Virus record (IMG/VR): IMGVR_UViG_3300002514_000061
Coordinates: 1 to 42,466 of that record
Source of the DNA: a virus
DNA: 42,466 nucleotides
Strand: one strand, 5' to 3'
The translations under genes and the position numbers were made by a program. Positions within the stretch are counted from its first letter, which is position 1. Every line of letters starts with the position of its first letter. This document shows, piece by piece, positions 26,743 through 33,992 of the stretch. A model generated the notes under the pieces. It did not search any database. It had not been told where the DNA came from and saw only the letters and a program-made list of their open reading frames with translations.

Positions 26743-27348
26743 TCAAAGCGTTTCCTTCCGCAATCTTTCTGCGTCCAGTTCTTTATAGCCTTCCTTGGCT
26801 GCGTCTCCGCTGCGCCTAGAATTTGTTCGCTGCTTGTAAAGCTGCAACAGTTCGTTGGCCTCACCTACGGGGTAGGTCAGGAGAACATACACCCGAAAGA
26901 AAGTATTGTGGGGAAGTATCTCCATCTCCTTCACGCTGTACCCTGCCACGTTCACCTCGCGCATGATGTTCTTGGTTACGCGCTCCGTGTCTTGCAACGT
27001 GGGCGGGGCCATGCCCTTCCCAGTTTCCGTGACGTAGTTCTTCACCTGAGAACTCAGCCGCCCTTCAATGCGGTCAGCCAGTGTACGCTTGGCGTTCAAG
27101 ATGCTCTTGTCGATTGCCAGTTGCAGATCGGGGGATGTCCCGCTGCCTACTGAGTGGATAGCGTTCTCCGATTGGGGCAGTTCAGTGAACCAATCAGGTA
27201 GCTCCTCAATGGTATTTGATATCATCTCCCGACGCTGCTCGCGCTTTTCTTCCTGTTTCTTGAGGAAGGCTTCTGGAGATCCGGGCTTTGGTGTTGAGCA
27301 CCCCCCCAAGATCGCAATCAAACATGCAGTTCCAATTTGTTTTCTCAT
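26743..27348 (-). CDS. LPP20-family outer-membrane lipoprotein
   Basis: A 201-residue lipoprotein. The N-terminus has a signal with lipobox LGGC (cysteine at residue 17), so it should be lipid-anchored in the envelope of a Gram-negative host. The body matches the LPP20 pattern: an early ELPDWFTELPQSENAIHSVG, then DLQLAIDKSILNAKRTLADR with alternating Ala, and a late strand (TFFRVYVLLTYPVGEANELL). The residue after the lipid Cys is Ser, which favours outer-membrane sorting. It lies late in the leftward recombination operon. A phage-encoded LPP20 protein suggests host surface remodelling or exclusion of other phages, which is inference. Confidence 0.8.
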   Translation of the reverse strand: MRKQIGTACLIAILGGCSTPKPGSPEAFLKKQEEKREQRREMISNTIEELPDWFTELPQSENAIHSVGSGTSPDLQLAIDKSILNAKRTLADRIEGRLSSQVKNYVTETGKGMAPPTLQDTERVTKNIMREVNVAGYSVKEMEILPHNTFFRVYVLLTYPVGEANELLQLYKQRTNSRRSGDAAKEGYKELDAERLRKETL

Positions 27349-27551
27349 CCCTGTTTCTCCTCATCATCCTTCTCAAGCGCTTTGTTTGCTAGCATGGCAT
27401 AAAACTCCACGCCCTCACTAACAGCCGCAATGTCCCGTATCTCTGTCAACGCCTCGCGCAAGGCAGCAATGCGCCGCAATGCTGGACCTGATTCTTCCAC
27501 AGCAAACCTCCTGTTAAATGCTTCCATAAACTCGTGATAGATGTCACTCAT
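27345..27551 (-). CDS. Small helical protein, unknown
   Basis: A 68-residue all-helix-looking protein (ALRRIAALREALTEIRDIAA) rich in Glu, Ala and Arg. It overlaps the upstream gene and the downstream LPP20 gene by four bases each, so it belongs to the operon and is probably translationally coupled. No family recognised and no signal or membrane segment. Confidence 0.6.
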   Translation of the reverse strand: MSDIYHEFMEAFNRRFAVEESGPALRRIAALREALTEIRDIAAVSEGVEFYAMLANKALEKDDEEKQG

Positions 27552-28867
27552 ATCGCTTTCTTTTTAACATGCTTGGACCCGCGCCAGTTGCTGTCACCCT
27601 TGGTCAGTTCGTAATCGTGAGTGATGACTCCCAGCGCTGGATCACCACGGTGGCAGGACGTGCGCCACACCCGCTTCTTGGATTTCTTAATGAACATCCA
27701 ATGCCCACGCACCTCATGGTATCGGCGCTGAGTCTTGGACTCCGCGAAGCTCTTCATAGTAACTTCGACTCCACGGTTCTTCGGCAGATCAATGGAGATC
27801 ACATGGTAGGCGTTGCCTTTCACGTAGCTACCCCATTGCCGCCGTGAGCCTTGCATGCGCTGGGTGGGTTCTTTGACTATCCAATCGTGATTGAGGAGCG
27901 CCATGACCGTAAGGATAAATCGTGGGTCACCCTCGCATACACTCATTCCTAGCCTAGAAACTTTACGCAAGTCATCAGCATTAAATCCTGACTCTGTGTT
28001 GATAAGCCAGTGTACGGCGTGAGTTTGAATAGGTCGAATGTGACCGATCAAAGCCATCACATCTGATGGAACCTCATCTTCTTTATACTTACCATGCTCG
28101 CCCCATTTTCCCGGTGATATCTTCCCAGACCACCACCAATCTGATAATATATTTAAGGTCCCGGATGTATCGTTGGAATTAAGTTTTTCCAGTTCCTCTT
28201 GTGTAGGAATGCGCCCCAAGAACGAGGCCCCTCGCATCCTGTCTTCTTCTTTGGTGTAACCCGTTTCCATCTTCACGGTAAATCCAATTGGACTTCCCAT
28301 GAGTATCTCTGGACTGTCAGGACCCTCGCTAGCCACATAAAAACATTGACCGACAAGGTAGGGAGATTCCATACGAGGGCCACCATCTAAGGGTGCGGTA
28401 CGACCCAGTGTAGCCCTGTAGCCCACGATCTGATTAGGATCAGCAACATGATAGCCCACGCGCCGTGCTTGGCTCTGGTGCAAAGGCCCGTTAGGCCCCT
28501 CATCTAAAAATTTTTTTGATCTCTCTATTATCTCTGGTTGAAACCTGTCGGGGTGATCAGCGATAGTCTGGCTTATCGCTTCAACTCTCGTGATCTCATC
28601 CCATTCAATCCAGTTGTTAGGGAACGGGCATCTGACATAGTTCCTAATGAGGCTGATGCACTGCTCCGGTGTGATGAGTGTTGCCATCCTTGCGGCGAAT
28701 TGAACAAGCTCATCGTCCAGCACAAACTTTCTTGATGAGCGAACGGCATCACGCACTATCCGCATCGCTTCCTTTGCGGTGCTTGTGCGAAACTGATGAG
28801 CCAACCCCCGCTTGGGGTTCCCCATCACAGCAATCAAATCGTCTGCAAGTGTGAAGTCCGGTTCCAT
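27548..28867 (-). CDS. 439-residue phage protein of unknown function with C-terminal HEVRGHW motif
   Basis: A 439-residue soluble-looking protein between two envelope genes. The N-terminal half is helical (TAKEAMRIVRDAVRSSRKFV). The C-terminal part contains QRRYHEVRGHWMFIKKSKKR, then TSCHRGDPALGVITHDYEL (about residues 382-420). I recall this 'HxVRGHWR...H.RGD..LG.v..dY.v' pattern from other marine phage proteins without assigned function. The conserved His and Cys suggest a metal site or nucleic-acid contact, but no enzyme class can be named. It starts 11 bases after the preceding gene, with a good AAGGAGGGAG before the ATG. Confidence 0.6.
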   Translation of the reverse strand: MEPDFTLADDLIAVMGNPKRGLAHQFRTSTAKEAMRIVRDAVRSSRKFVLDDELVQFAARMATLITPEQCISLIRNYVRCPFPNNWIEWDEITRVEAISQTIADHPDRFQPEIIERSKKFLDEGPNGPLHQSQARRVGYHVADPNQIVGYRATLGRTAPLDGGPRMESPYLVGQCFYVASEGPDSPEILMGSPIGFTVKMETGYTKEEDRMRGASFLGRIPTQEELEKLNSNDTSGTLNILSDWWWSGKISPGKWGEHGKYKEDEVPSDVMALIGHIRPIQTHAVHWLINTESGFNADDLRKVSRLGMSVCEGDPRFILTVMALLNHDWIVKEPTQRMQGSRRQWGSYVKGNAYHVISIDLPKNRGVEVTMKSFAESKTQRRYHEVRGHWMFIKKSKKRVWRTSCHRGDPALGVITHDYELTKGDSNWRGSKHVKKKAI

Positions 28868-28878
28868 GGTCTCCCTCC

Positions 28879-29682
28879 TTATCTAACTAAGCGGTATGCC
28901 TTCCTCACATAGCGCTTCTGGTTGTTCGGTATCTCCATTAGCTTCAAGTTAAAGTCTTCGATGGAGTATTCCTCTAGCAGTGCTAGCTTCTGCGGCGTCG
29001 TAAGGACGTGGATCACTTCCTCTATCTCATTCCCTGACAAGTCGGCAGGAAACCTAGCTACTATGGAATACTTATCCCCGATTGGGATTGGAGTTCTCCC
29101 TGTGATCTTACTATCTAGGTCAAACTCATTCGGAAAGATCAGCGTTAGTTTGTTCTCGTGATCCTCCAATAGAATGTTGACAAACATTTCTTGTGTCGGG
29201 TCCACGGTGATGACCAGCGGATCGCCATCTCGAAGCAGGGGATGAGACAGGTCCACCCGCACGTCGAAGTTCGGATCGGATGGTTCTGATCTTGAGGTGA
29301 CCCGTGCTTCCAGTATTACTCTGCACACTCTTTGGTCCCGTAGGTTCTCCGTCACCCTTACTGTTCGGTCACGGATGCCACTGATGAGACCGTCCAACAT
29401 CGACCAAGTGAAGGTGTGGATCGGGCAGTTGACCCTATCACCCTCTTCCTGACACGACATGAATGTATCTGATGAGACGTACTCCCCACTAAATGACTGA
29501 ATAGCATTGAGCTTTGCTCTGCTCTCTGCCTTCCGACAGGCTTCCGCTTCTGTGATCTCAGAATGAATCACATAGTCACCCTTGCCGTAGACCCATTCAT
29601 CAAAGACCATGGGCTGTGCATCTGGTGTGTTAAGATCTAACACCAGACGCAACAGCCCTATTCCGACACTCAGATATTCCAT
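28879..29682 (-). CDS. FlgT-N/LPP20-like plus DUF4384-like envelope protein
   Basis: 267 residues. A short hydrophobic N-terminus (YLSVGIGLLRLVLDL) may be a signal peptide, although a weak one. Residues about 25-130 resemble the FlgT-N/LPP20-type domain ('acting on a string of Ala': ITEAEACRKAESRAKLNAIQ, with paired cysteines in FMSCQEEGDRVNC). Residues about 150-240 look like DUF4384: DGDPLVITVDPTQEMFVNIL, then LTLIFPNEFDLDSKITG, and IPIGD. In bacteria, DUF4384 and LPP20-type proteins occur together in envelope or flagellar-base contexts. A second LPP20-family gene sits two genes downstream. It overlaps the upstream HTH gene by 13 bases. Confidence 0.68.
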   Translation of the reverse strand: MEYLSVGIGLLRLVLDLNTPDAQPMVFDEWVYGKGDYVIHSEITEAEACRKAESRAKLNAIQSFSGEYVSSDTFMSCQEEGDRVNCPIHTFTWSMLDGLISGIRDRTVRVTENLRDQRVCRVILEARVTSRSEPSDPNFDVRVDLSHPLLRDGDPLVITVDPTQEMFVNILLEDHENKLTLIFPNEFDLDSKITGRTPIPIGDKYSIVARFPADLSGNEIEEVIHVLTTPQKLALLEEYSIEDFNLKLMEIPNNQKRYVRKAYRLVR

Positions 29683-29897
29683 GGCAGTTCCATCTGAGCC
29701 GGTGGCTTAATAAAGTATCTCGCCACGGTCTTCCCTTTCGGTGTTACGTGAGGCTCGGTCTCAACCGCAATACCTTTGGCACGTATGTCTGCAATCCGCG
29801 CCGCCAACCTGAGGCACCCAAAATTACTGAGTGCCTCAAGCGGTGTGATGGCGTGCCCTGCGTTCAGCCACTCAAGAATGTCAGATGTTTGGCTCAT
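29670..29897 (-). CDS. Small winged-helix/HTH protein (HTH_39-like)
   Basis: A 75-residue protein (start at the second of two adjacent ATGs, 29897, because of spacing from GGGAGAGG; the first is 29900). The pattern ILEWLNAGHAITPLEALSNF, then GCLRLAARIADIRAKG and a beta wing (TPKGKTVARYFI) fits the small HTH_39 winged-helix family found in phage early regions. Probably a DNA-binding regulator of early genes. It overlaps both neighbours. Confidence 0.75.
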   Translation of the reverse strand: MSQTSDILEWLNAGHAITPLEALSNFGCLRLAARIADIRAKGIAVETEPHVTPKGKTVARYFIKPPAQMELPWNI

Positions 29898-30096
29898 CAT
29901 CCTCTCCCTTGAACGCTTGGTGATTGATCACAAAGTCTTCAATGACCTGTCGAAACAGGGTTGCCGACGTGACGTTCTGACTTGCCGATAGAAGGCGCAT
30001 GGCCTCCAGAAGATTGTTGGGCATCAGTACGCTGTATTTGGTGAACTCACCCTTGAGTTTCGCGGGACGGTTCAGCAGACTGTTTGAGTCACTCAT
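29881..30096 (-). CDS. Ribbon-helix-helix-like small regulator
   Basis: 71 residues from ATG 30096, which has AAAGGAATAG upstream; an ATG 24 bases earlier is a less likely start. The sequence TKYSVLMPNNLLEAMRLLSA followed by NVTSATLFRQVIEDFVINHQ has the strand-helix-helix layout of RHH/CopG-type DNA-binding proteins. Likely a dimeric DNA-binding repressor. It overlaps the adjacent genes (8 and 17 bases), consistent with one operon. Confidence 0.65.
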   Translation of the reverse strand: MSDSNSLLNRPAKLKGEFTKYSVLMPNNLLEAMRLLSASQNVTSATLFRQVIEDFVINHQAFKGEDDEPNI

Positions 30097-30544
30097 TGCT
30101 ATTCCTTTCGTAGGCTTCACGGATTTCTTTGAACTTTCTCTGAGCCGACTTGTTCTCTTTCAGTTCAGACAACGAGCCGACATTGAGAGCGAAGCGCAAA
30201 CGATCTCGTGTTTGCTCCTCCTCGCTCTCGTCTGGGGTGGGAAGCGGCGCGTCGTTCGCCTCTCCCCATGCGCTCATGTAGAATTGGAACGCTGGTTCAC
30301 GGCAGACAATCGACGCCGCCGCCACAAGGTTGACCTCCTTAGGTGCAACCGGTTCATCATGGTCATCTAGCTCGACCATCGCTACGCCGAAGCGTGTCGC
30401 AGTTGTGTGGGAGAGTAGCCCCACAGGTACGTCATTGGGATGGATCAGCAGCTTGATCACTACCCCTGATTGCGCCTTCATGTTATTCACCACGCTATGA
30501 AGCTGCGCTTCAAAGCTGAATGTGGCATCACGAATCTCTGTCAT
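30089..30544 (-). CDS. Unknown phage protein in recombination cluster
   Basis: 151 residues from ATG 30544; a longer frame to 30622 runs through the HNH gene and is not needed. The N-terminal half (TFSFEAQLHSVVNNMKAQSG, then IKLLIHPNDVPVGLLSHTTA and RFGVAMVELDD) resembles a small domain I recall near phage recombinases, with the wording 'ihp.D.P..ll....GtR..va..eld'. The C-terminal part is charged helix. Function unknown; its context of annealing protein, SSB-like and HNH suggests DNA metabolism. Confidence 0.6.
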   Translation of the reverse strand: MTEIRDATFSFEAQLHSVVNNMKAQSGVVIKLLIHPNDVPVGLLSHTTATRFGVAMVELDDHDEPVAPKEVNLVAAASIVCREPAFQFYMSAWGEANDAPLPTPDESEEEQTRDRLRFALNVGSLSELKENKSAQRKFKEIREAYERNSNE

Positions 30545-30830
30545 CGTTCCACTCCCTCCAGCATTTCTCAGCCCACTGAATTGGGTTGCGGTCCACGATC
30601 TCCCAGTATTTCTTCTCGTCACCCTTCATGTGGAGCATGTGGTGACAAGACCGACAGAGCGGAACTACCCAGTTGTCTCCGACTTTCTTACCCATCGCAT
30701 TGGGTTCGGCGTAAGTGACGTGATGAGCGTCACCACACCACGGCGTTCTGCACGCCAGACATGGCAGTTGGCGAACGTGAGCAAGATACTTCTTGTCACG
30801 GACGCGCTGCCGTTTGAAGTTAGAGATCAT
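30528..30830 (-). CDS. HNH-type nuclease, YbcO/DUF968-like
   Basis: 100 residues from ATG 30830. A longer frame upstream to 30968 encodes a Leu/Arg-rich stretch antisense to normal coding and is rejected. Zinc-binding C24-L-A-C27, then D35-H36-H37 and a second C59-R-S-C62-H63-H64 with later H67, follow the HNH/YbcO pattern (gkK..D.wvVPLC..CHh.lH). The C-terminal NPIQWAEKCWREW is also family-like. Predicted to be a DNA nuclease acting in recombination or branch processing, alongside RusA encoded on the other strand. Confidence 0.8.
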   Translation of the reverse strand: MISNFKRQRVRDKKYLAHVRQLPCLACRTPWCGDAHHVTYAEPNAMGKKVGDNWVVPLCRSCHHMLHMKGDEKKYWEIVDRNPIQWAEKCWREWNDDRDS

Positions 30831-31152
30831 CGAAATCAATAATCTCAGAGGACTGCTCCTCAACAACCGGCGCAGGAGCCGCAGCAGGAGCTTCCCCACG
30901 GCGCGGAGGATACTGAGTGCCACCTCCACCGCCCTGTTCTTTAACTTTGTTAATTTTAATTTGAACATATTCGGTTCCGTTTTTGGTGCGCTTGACCTCG
31001 CCGTTCATAAAGAGTGTGACGTTCTCGCCGGTTGCATTGAAGGCCGCAACGAGTGTGTCGATGTCTTCCTTGCGAAAGCTGATGTCACCGGACCAAGCCT
31101 TCCACGACTCATGCTTGCCACCACGGTTGTCGAAAAGATTTCCAATCGCCAT
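30820..31152 (-). CDS. Putative ssDNA-binding-like protein with acidic C-terminal tail
   Basis: 110 residues. The first 70 are beta-rich (SWKAWSGDISFRKEDIDTLV, ENVTLFMNGEVKRTKNGTEY). A Gly-rich and Pro/Ala-rich linker follows, and then a tail ending EIIDFDDL, which resembles the acidic tip that single-stranded DNA-binding proteins use to recruit partners. It is not a classical OB-fold SSB by sequence. The start overlaps the upstream annealing protein stop (TAATG). Role inferred: SSB-like partner of the annealing protein. Confidence 0.6.
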   Translation of the reverse strand: MAIGNLFDNRGGKHESWKAWSGDISFRKEDIDTLVAAFNATGENVTLFMNGEVKRTKNGTEYVQIKINKVKEQGGGGGTQYPPRRGEAPAAAPAPVVEEQSSEIIDFDDL

Positions 31153-32006
31153 TAGTTATTCTCCTTGCTGAGATCAGCTTTTCGCTGACTGATCTGTGTG
31201 ATGTGAATGTGCTTCTTCAGTTCTGCACTATGTGAGTTCGCAATTGACTTGAAGAGAACCACGTTCTCCGTCGTGAACTTCTGCAATGCCTCAAGGCCCA
31301 AGGTCTTGAGGATAGCCGGGAAGTGTTTGTTCACGTAGGCTTCCTGATCTGTCAGGGAACAATCCCCAGGGAACACGAACTTCAGCGTGTCAACATCATC
31401 GAACCCATGGATGAGGTTGGCATCGCCGTCATAAACATTTTCATATCCATCGGTTTCGCTGACAGTTTCGAGTGTCGCGCCAAGCTCTTCTTCCACAGCC
31501 TTGACCACGGGGTTCTCCTTGGCTTCCTCCACCACCGACTTGGCTTTTGGTTTGGGCTGCGGTGCTGGTTGCTCTGGCTTATCTTGTGGGGTGTAGTCCT
31601 CAAGATCTTCACCAGCGTAGATATGAAACCCAAGGCCGTGGTATCCAATGGCCTTGGTCATGCACCGTTGCAGCGCGGTGTTCACCTGAAACGAATCGGG
31701 ATCGACCACTGGCTTGTTGTTGTTGTTGAGGACCGGGAGGATTTCTGTGATGTCCAACCCTTCAACACTGACTGTAACCTTGACGTATGCAAAGCCATGA
31801 GTGTCACGAGTATACGGAACCATGGCTCCGTCGAGATCAAAAAAATGTTTCTCAAATGTGGCGCTGGGGAACTTATCTTTGAGTGCGCCCCATGCCCACG
31901 CCCACGACAGGTAATCAAGATTACCTTTCGTCTGGCGGTGCTTGTCCACCTCTACCTTCACCTCATTGTCGGTTAAGGTTTCCCATGCGGTTTTCTTATT
32001 CGCCAT
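31152..32006 (-). CDS. DUF1071 single-strand annealing recombinase (Rad52/RecT-like)
   Basis: 284 residues from ATG 32006, which has GGAG 9 bases upstream and overlaps the preceding stop (TGATG). The signature region LDYLSWAWAWGALKDKFPSA, then HGFAYVKVTVSVEG, LPVLNNNNKPV, and VNTALQRCMTKAIGYHGLGF with IYAGEDLED (about 30-147), is diagnostic for DUF1071. That family is regarded as phage single-strand annealing protein related to Sak/Rad52. A proline-rich linker separates a C-terminal charged domain. It should anneal complementary strands in recombination-dependent replication, with the Cas4-like nuclease two genes upstream. Confidence 0.85.
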   Translation of the reverse strand: MANKKTAWETLTDNEVKVEVDKHRQTKGNLDYLSWAWAWGALKDKFPSATFEKHFFDLDGAMVPYTRDTHGFAYVKVTVSVEGLDITEILPVLNNNNKPVVDPDSFQVNTALQRCMTKAIGYHGLGFHIYAGEDLEDYTPQDKPEQPAPQPKPKAKSVVEEAKENPVVKAVEEELGATLETVSETDGYENVYDGDANLIHGFDDVDTLKFVFPGDCSLTDQEAYVNKHFPAILKTLGLEALQKFTTENVVLFKSIANSHSAELKKHIHITQISQRKADLSKENN

Positions 32007-32359
32007 CAGTTGCTGCTCCAGAAAGATTTCAATCGTCTCCACCATTTTCTCGTGGAGGGTTCCTCAGTAATAGCGTTCGAGATGTTCAGCCGCTGCGGGT
32101 TTTTTAGTTGGCTTGCAATGAGTGCATCCATCGCCCCCATTGATTCTGTGATGGGTTTCTCAATGGGCACCTCAGCCTTGATCTCAAACGCCTCAGGATT
32201 TTCTTTCCGGTGATCACGAATAATTTTGCGGGCGTGATTGACGGAGATGCTAAAGGACTGAGCCAGCCCTTCAGCGATATACTTCCTTCCCATGCTCTTT
32301 TGAGCTATGTAGTTCTCGACCAGTAGCCGATCCCTCACGATTTTATCTGCCTTCTTCAC
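32006..32359 (-). CDS. Small HTH-type protein of the recombination operon
   Basis: 117 residues. I prefer a GTG start at 32359 because it has a very strong ribosome binding site (GGAGGAAGG, 3-6 bases upstream) and overlaps the preceding stop (GTGA); the ATG at 32386 would lie inside the upstream gene. The N-terminal part, RDRLLVENYIAQKSMGRKYI and SFSISVNHARKIIRDHRKEN, has helix-turn-helix character. The C-terminus is basic. Probably a DNA-binding partner; family not firmly recognised. Confidence 0.62.
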   Translation of the reverse strand: MKKADKIVRDRLLVENYIAQKSMGRKYIAEGLAQSFSISVNHARKIIRDHRKENPEAFEIKAEVPIEKPITESMGAMDALIASQLKNPQRLNISNAITEEPSTRKWWRRLKSFWSSN

Positions 32360-33243
32360 GATCCTTCCTCCATATGTTGAGTACAAAATTTAGCCACGTC
32401 GCAGTAGCGTTGACAGCGCAGCGGTTCCGCTGGCCGGTGTTCAACAACCCATTTAGGATTGCCCGTCTTAAATTCTTTGGCCTCATCTTCTGTGTCGAAA
32501 ACCCGTTTGGCACGGGCACTATCGGCAGTGGCCTTGACTGCCCACTTGCCCCCCCTCTTCCAGCGCTCTTCGTCAGTGCAGAGAGGCAACGAGTCGAGGG
32601 CATCAAGGGTAACCTCAGCACCAAGGTGGGCCTGTACACGGCTCTCAAGCCACGCCAGACGCTCTTCCTTGGACCATATGGGTATGTCCACGATCACCAC
32701 AGGCGCATCAGGGTAATCAGCCTGACGATCTGCTTGTGCTGAGGAGTGGTCCCTGAGAATTGCGCAGATGGATAGCCGCGTGACAGGCAAGCCTTTGTTC
32801 TCCTCGACTAGGTGAGCGTAAGCGTTCAACTGTTCGGTCCACGAGGGCAGTGAGAATGAGTTCGGCATGGCAGAAATTGCACGGGTCACCTTGTAATCCA
32901 TGATCTCAATGCCGAAGTCGGTGATCTCTTGAATATCAATCGCGCCAGAGATCGTCTGCCCAGAAACCTCTGCGCTGAGACGCTCTTCTTTAATGATGGC
33001 GTTCGATCCCGCATCCCCGTCCTCTAAGATCGTATGCACAGCGGAACCGAAAAGTTTCCAAAAGGAATCCGACACGTCCTCCTCAAGCTCCTTCCAATGC
33101 TTCTTGGTCAGGAGGGCAATACGAGGTGGCTTCTGTAAGCCCGTCACGCTCATCCACGCATCGCCCTTACTGTACCGCGCTTGCGAAACCTTGAGGGCGT
33201 CGGCTATAGTGGACGGCAAGTTCTTTTTGTTAGTAATCTTCAT
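32356..33243 (-). CDS. PD-(D/E)XK nuclease, Cas4/exonuclease-like
   Basis: 295 residues from ATG 33243 (GGGAGAAGAG immediately upstream). The active-site set H70 (GSAVH), D103 (SGAIDIQ), D116-Y-K118 (GIEIMDYKVTR) matches the H-D-(D/E)xK of Cas4/AddB-type nucleases. A C-terminal CQRYCDVAKFC (C-x3-C-x5-C), plus an upstream cysteine in LPLCTDEERW, could hold an iron-sulfur cluster. It is the first gene of the leftward operon, and with the annealing protein makes a two-component exonuclease-annealase recombination system. Confidence 0.82.
   Translation of the reverse strand: MKITNKKNLPSTIADALKVSQARYSKGDAWMSVTGLQKPPRIALLTKKHWKELEEDVSDSFWKLFGSAVHTILEDGDAGSNAIIKEERLSAEVSGQTISGAIDIQEITDFGIEIMDYKVTRAISAMPNSFSLPSWTEQLNAYAHLVEENKGLPVTRLSICAILRDHSSAQADRQADYPDAPVVIVDIPIWSKEERLAWLESRVQAHLGAEVTLDALDSLPLCTDEERWKRGGKWAVKATADSARAKRVFDTEDEAKEFKTGNPKWVVEHRPAEPLRCQRYCDVAKFCTQHMEEGS
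33181..33210 (+). promoter_or_regulatory. Candidate rightward promoter of the RusA-primase cassette
   Basis: TTGCGA (33181-33186), an 18-base spacer, then TATAGT (33205-33210), a 5/6 match to TATAAT. It lies inside the 5' end of the leftward nuclease gene and about 75 bases upstream of the RusA start. Its transcript would overlap the leftward one. Weak -35, so only a candidate. Confidence 0.35.
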
Positions 33244-33262
33244 CTCTCTTCTCCCGTAGGCA

Positions 33263-33291
33263 GAAATAGGATGGCCTGTTCGGAATGTCAA
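33263..33291 (-). promoter_or_regulatory. Candidate sigma70-like leftward promoter of the recombination operon
   Basis: On the minus strand, a perfect TTGACA (33291-33286) is followed after 17 bases by TATTTC (33268-33263). A start around 33256 would give a short leader of about 13 bases to the ATG at 33243 with its GGGAGAAGAG. The -35 covers the start codon of the opposite RusA gene. The -10 is only a partial match, so this is a candidate. Confidence 0.45.
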
Positions 33292-33635
33292 CAATTAAAT
33301 TCACGGCCTTAGGAGAACCCGCATCGAAGTCGAACAGCCGCCGGATTGTTTTTAATGGCTCACGCCCACGAGTGATCAAGTCTGCGAAGGCTTTGAATTA
33401 TGTGAAGACGTTTCAACTGCAATGCCCTCGCCTTGATCCGCTGCTGGAGGGCGACCTCAAGATTGATATGACTATTTACTACGCGACACGGCGTCCAGAC
33501 TTGGACGAATCGGTGGTGCTCGACGCAATGCAAGACCTGATTTATAAGAATGATCGGCAGATAAAAGAGAAACATATCTGTTGGGGGCTGGACCGGGACA
33601 ACCCCCGTGTCGAGATCGAAATCAATGCGCGGTGA
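33285..33635 (+). CDS. rusA: RusA-family Holliday junction resolvase
   Basis: 116 residues, the usual RusA length. Motifs: SKSNSRRIVFNGSRPRVIKS near the N-terminus, then YYATRRPDLDESVVLDAMQD with D72 and D74, and KNDRQIKEKHICWGLDRDNP with D90. These three aspartates correspond to the metal-binding catalytic set of RusA. It cuts four-way junctions in phage recombination. It is the first gene of a rightward cassette that faces away from the recombination operon, and its start region overlaps the candidate leftward promoter. Confidence 0.88.
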   Translation: MSTIKFTALGEPASKSNSRRIVFNGSRPRVIKSAKALNYVKTFQLQCPRLDPLLEGDLKIDMTIYYATRRPDLDESVVLDAMQDLIYKNDRQIKEKHICWGLDRDNPRVEIEINAR

Positions 33636-33939
33636 GAGTCGATTGTGGGGGGAGGTTTTGCTCCTCGCAATCAATGACGTTGCGCGATCTCGCACCACCA
33701 GAGAGATGGCTGAAGCAGTTGCTTGGTTCACGTCAAGCCACTGCGATGACATATGCTTTTTGTTAGGGTGTGATCCTCAGGTTCTGCGCAAGACCATTGT
33801 GGATCTCGCTCGTCGCAGCCCAGCCCAACGAAAATTCTGGATGGAAAAAATTAAAGAGGATCTAAGAGGGGGGCCGACGGCAGACCTCGGAGGATCAAGG
33901 GTTGCTTCTGCCGCCAGCCCGTACCATGGAACAGGTTGA
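33625..33939 (+). CDS. Small conserved-looking helical protein downstream of RusA
   Basis: 104 residues from ATG 33625, overlapping the RusA end by 11 bases. Sequence GEVLLLAINDVARSRTTREM, then EAVAWFTSSHCDDICFLLGC and DPQVLRKTIVDL, has a pattern ('LL.AI.D......e..A..WF.S.....i..L.G.dP..v') familiar from small phage proteins next to resolvase or regulators. Function unknown; mostly helical. The C-terminal 35 residues are less ordered. Confidence 0.6.
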   Translation: MRGESRLWGEVLLLAINDVARSRTTREMAEAVAWFTSSHCDDICFLLGCDPQVLRKTIVDLARRSPAQRKFWMEKIKEDLRGGPTADLGGSRVASAASPYHGTG

Positions 33940-33992
33940 TCCTTACATGATGGTGTGCTAAATCGCAAGTGGGAATTCGAGAGAGGTACACC

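Noticed and set aside
30831-30968. N-terminal extension of the HNH nuclease frame (Leu/Arg-rich)
   Set aside because: It runs through the SSB-like gene in another frame, and the HNH family starts near the ATG at 30830.
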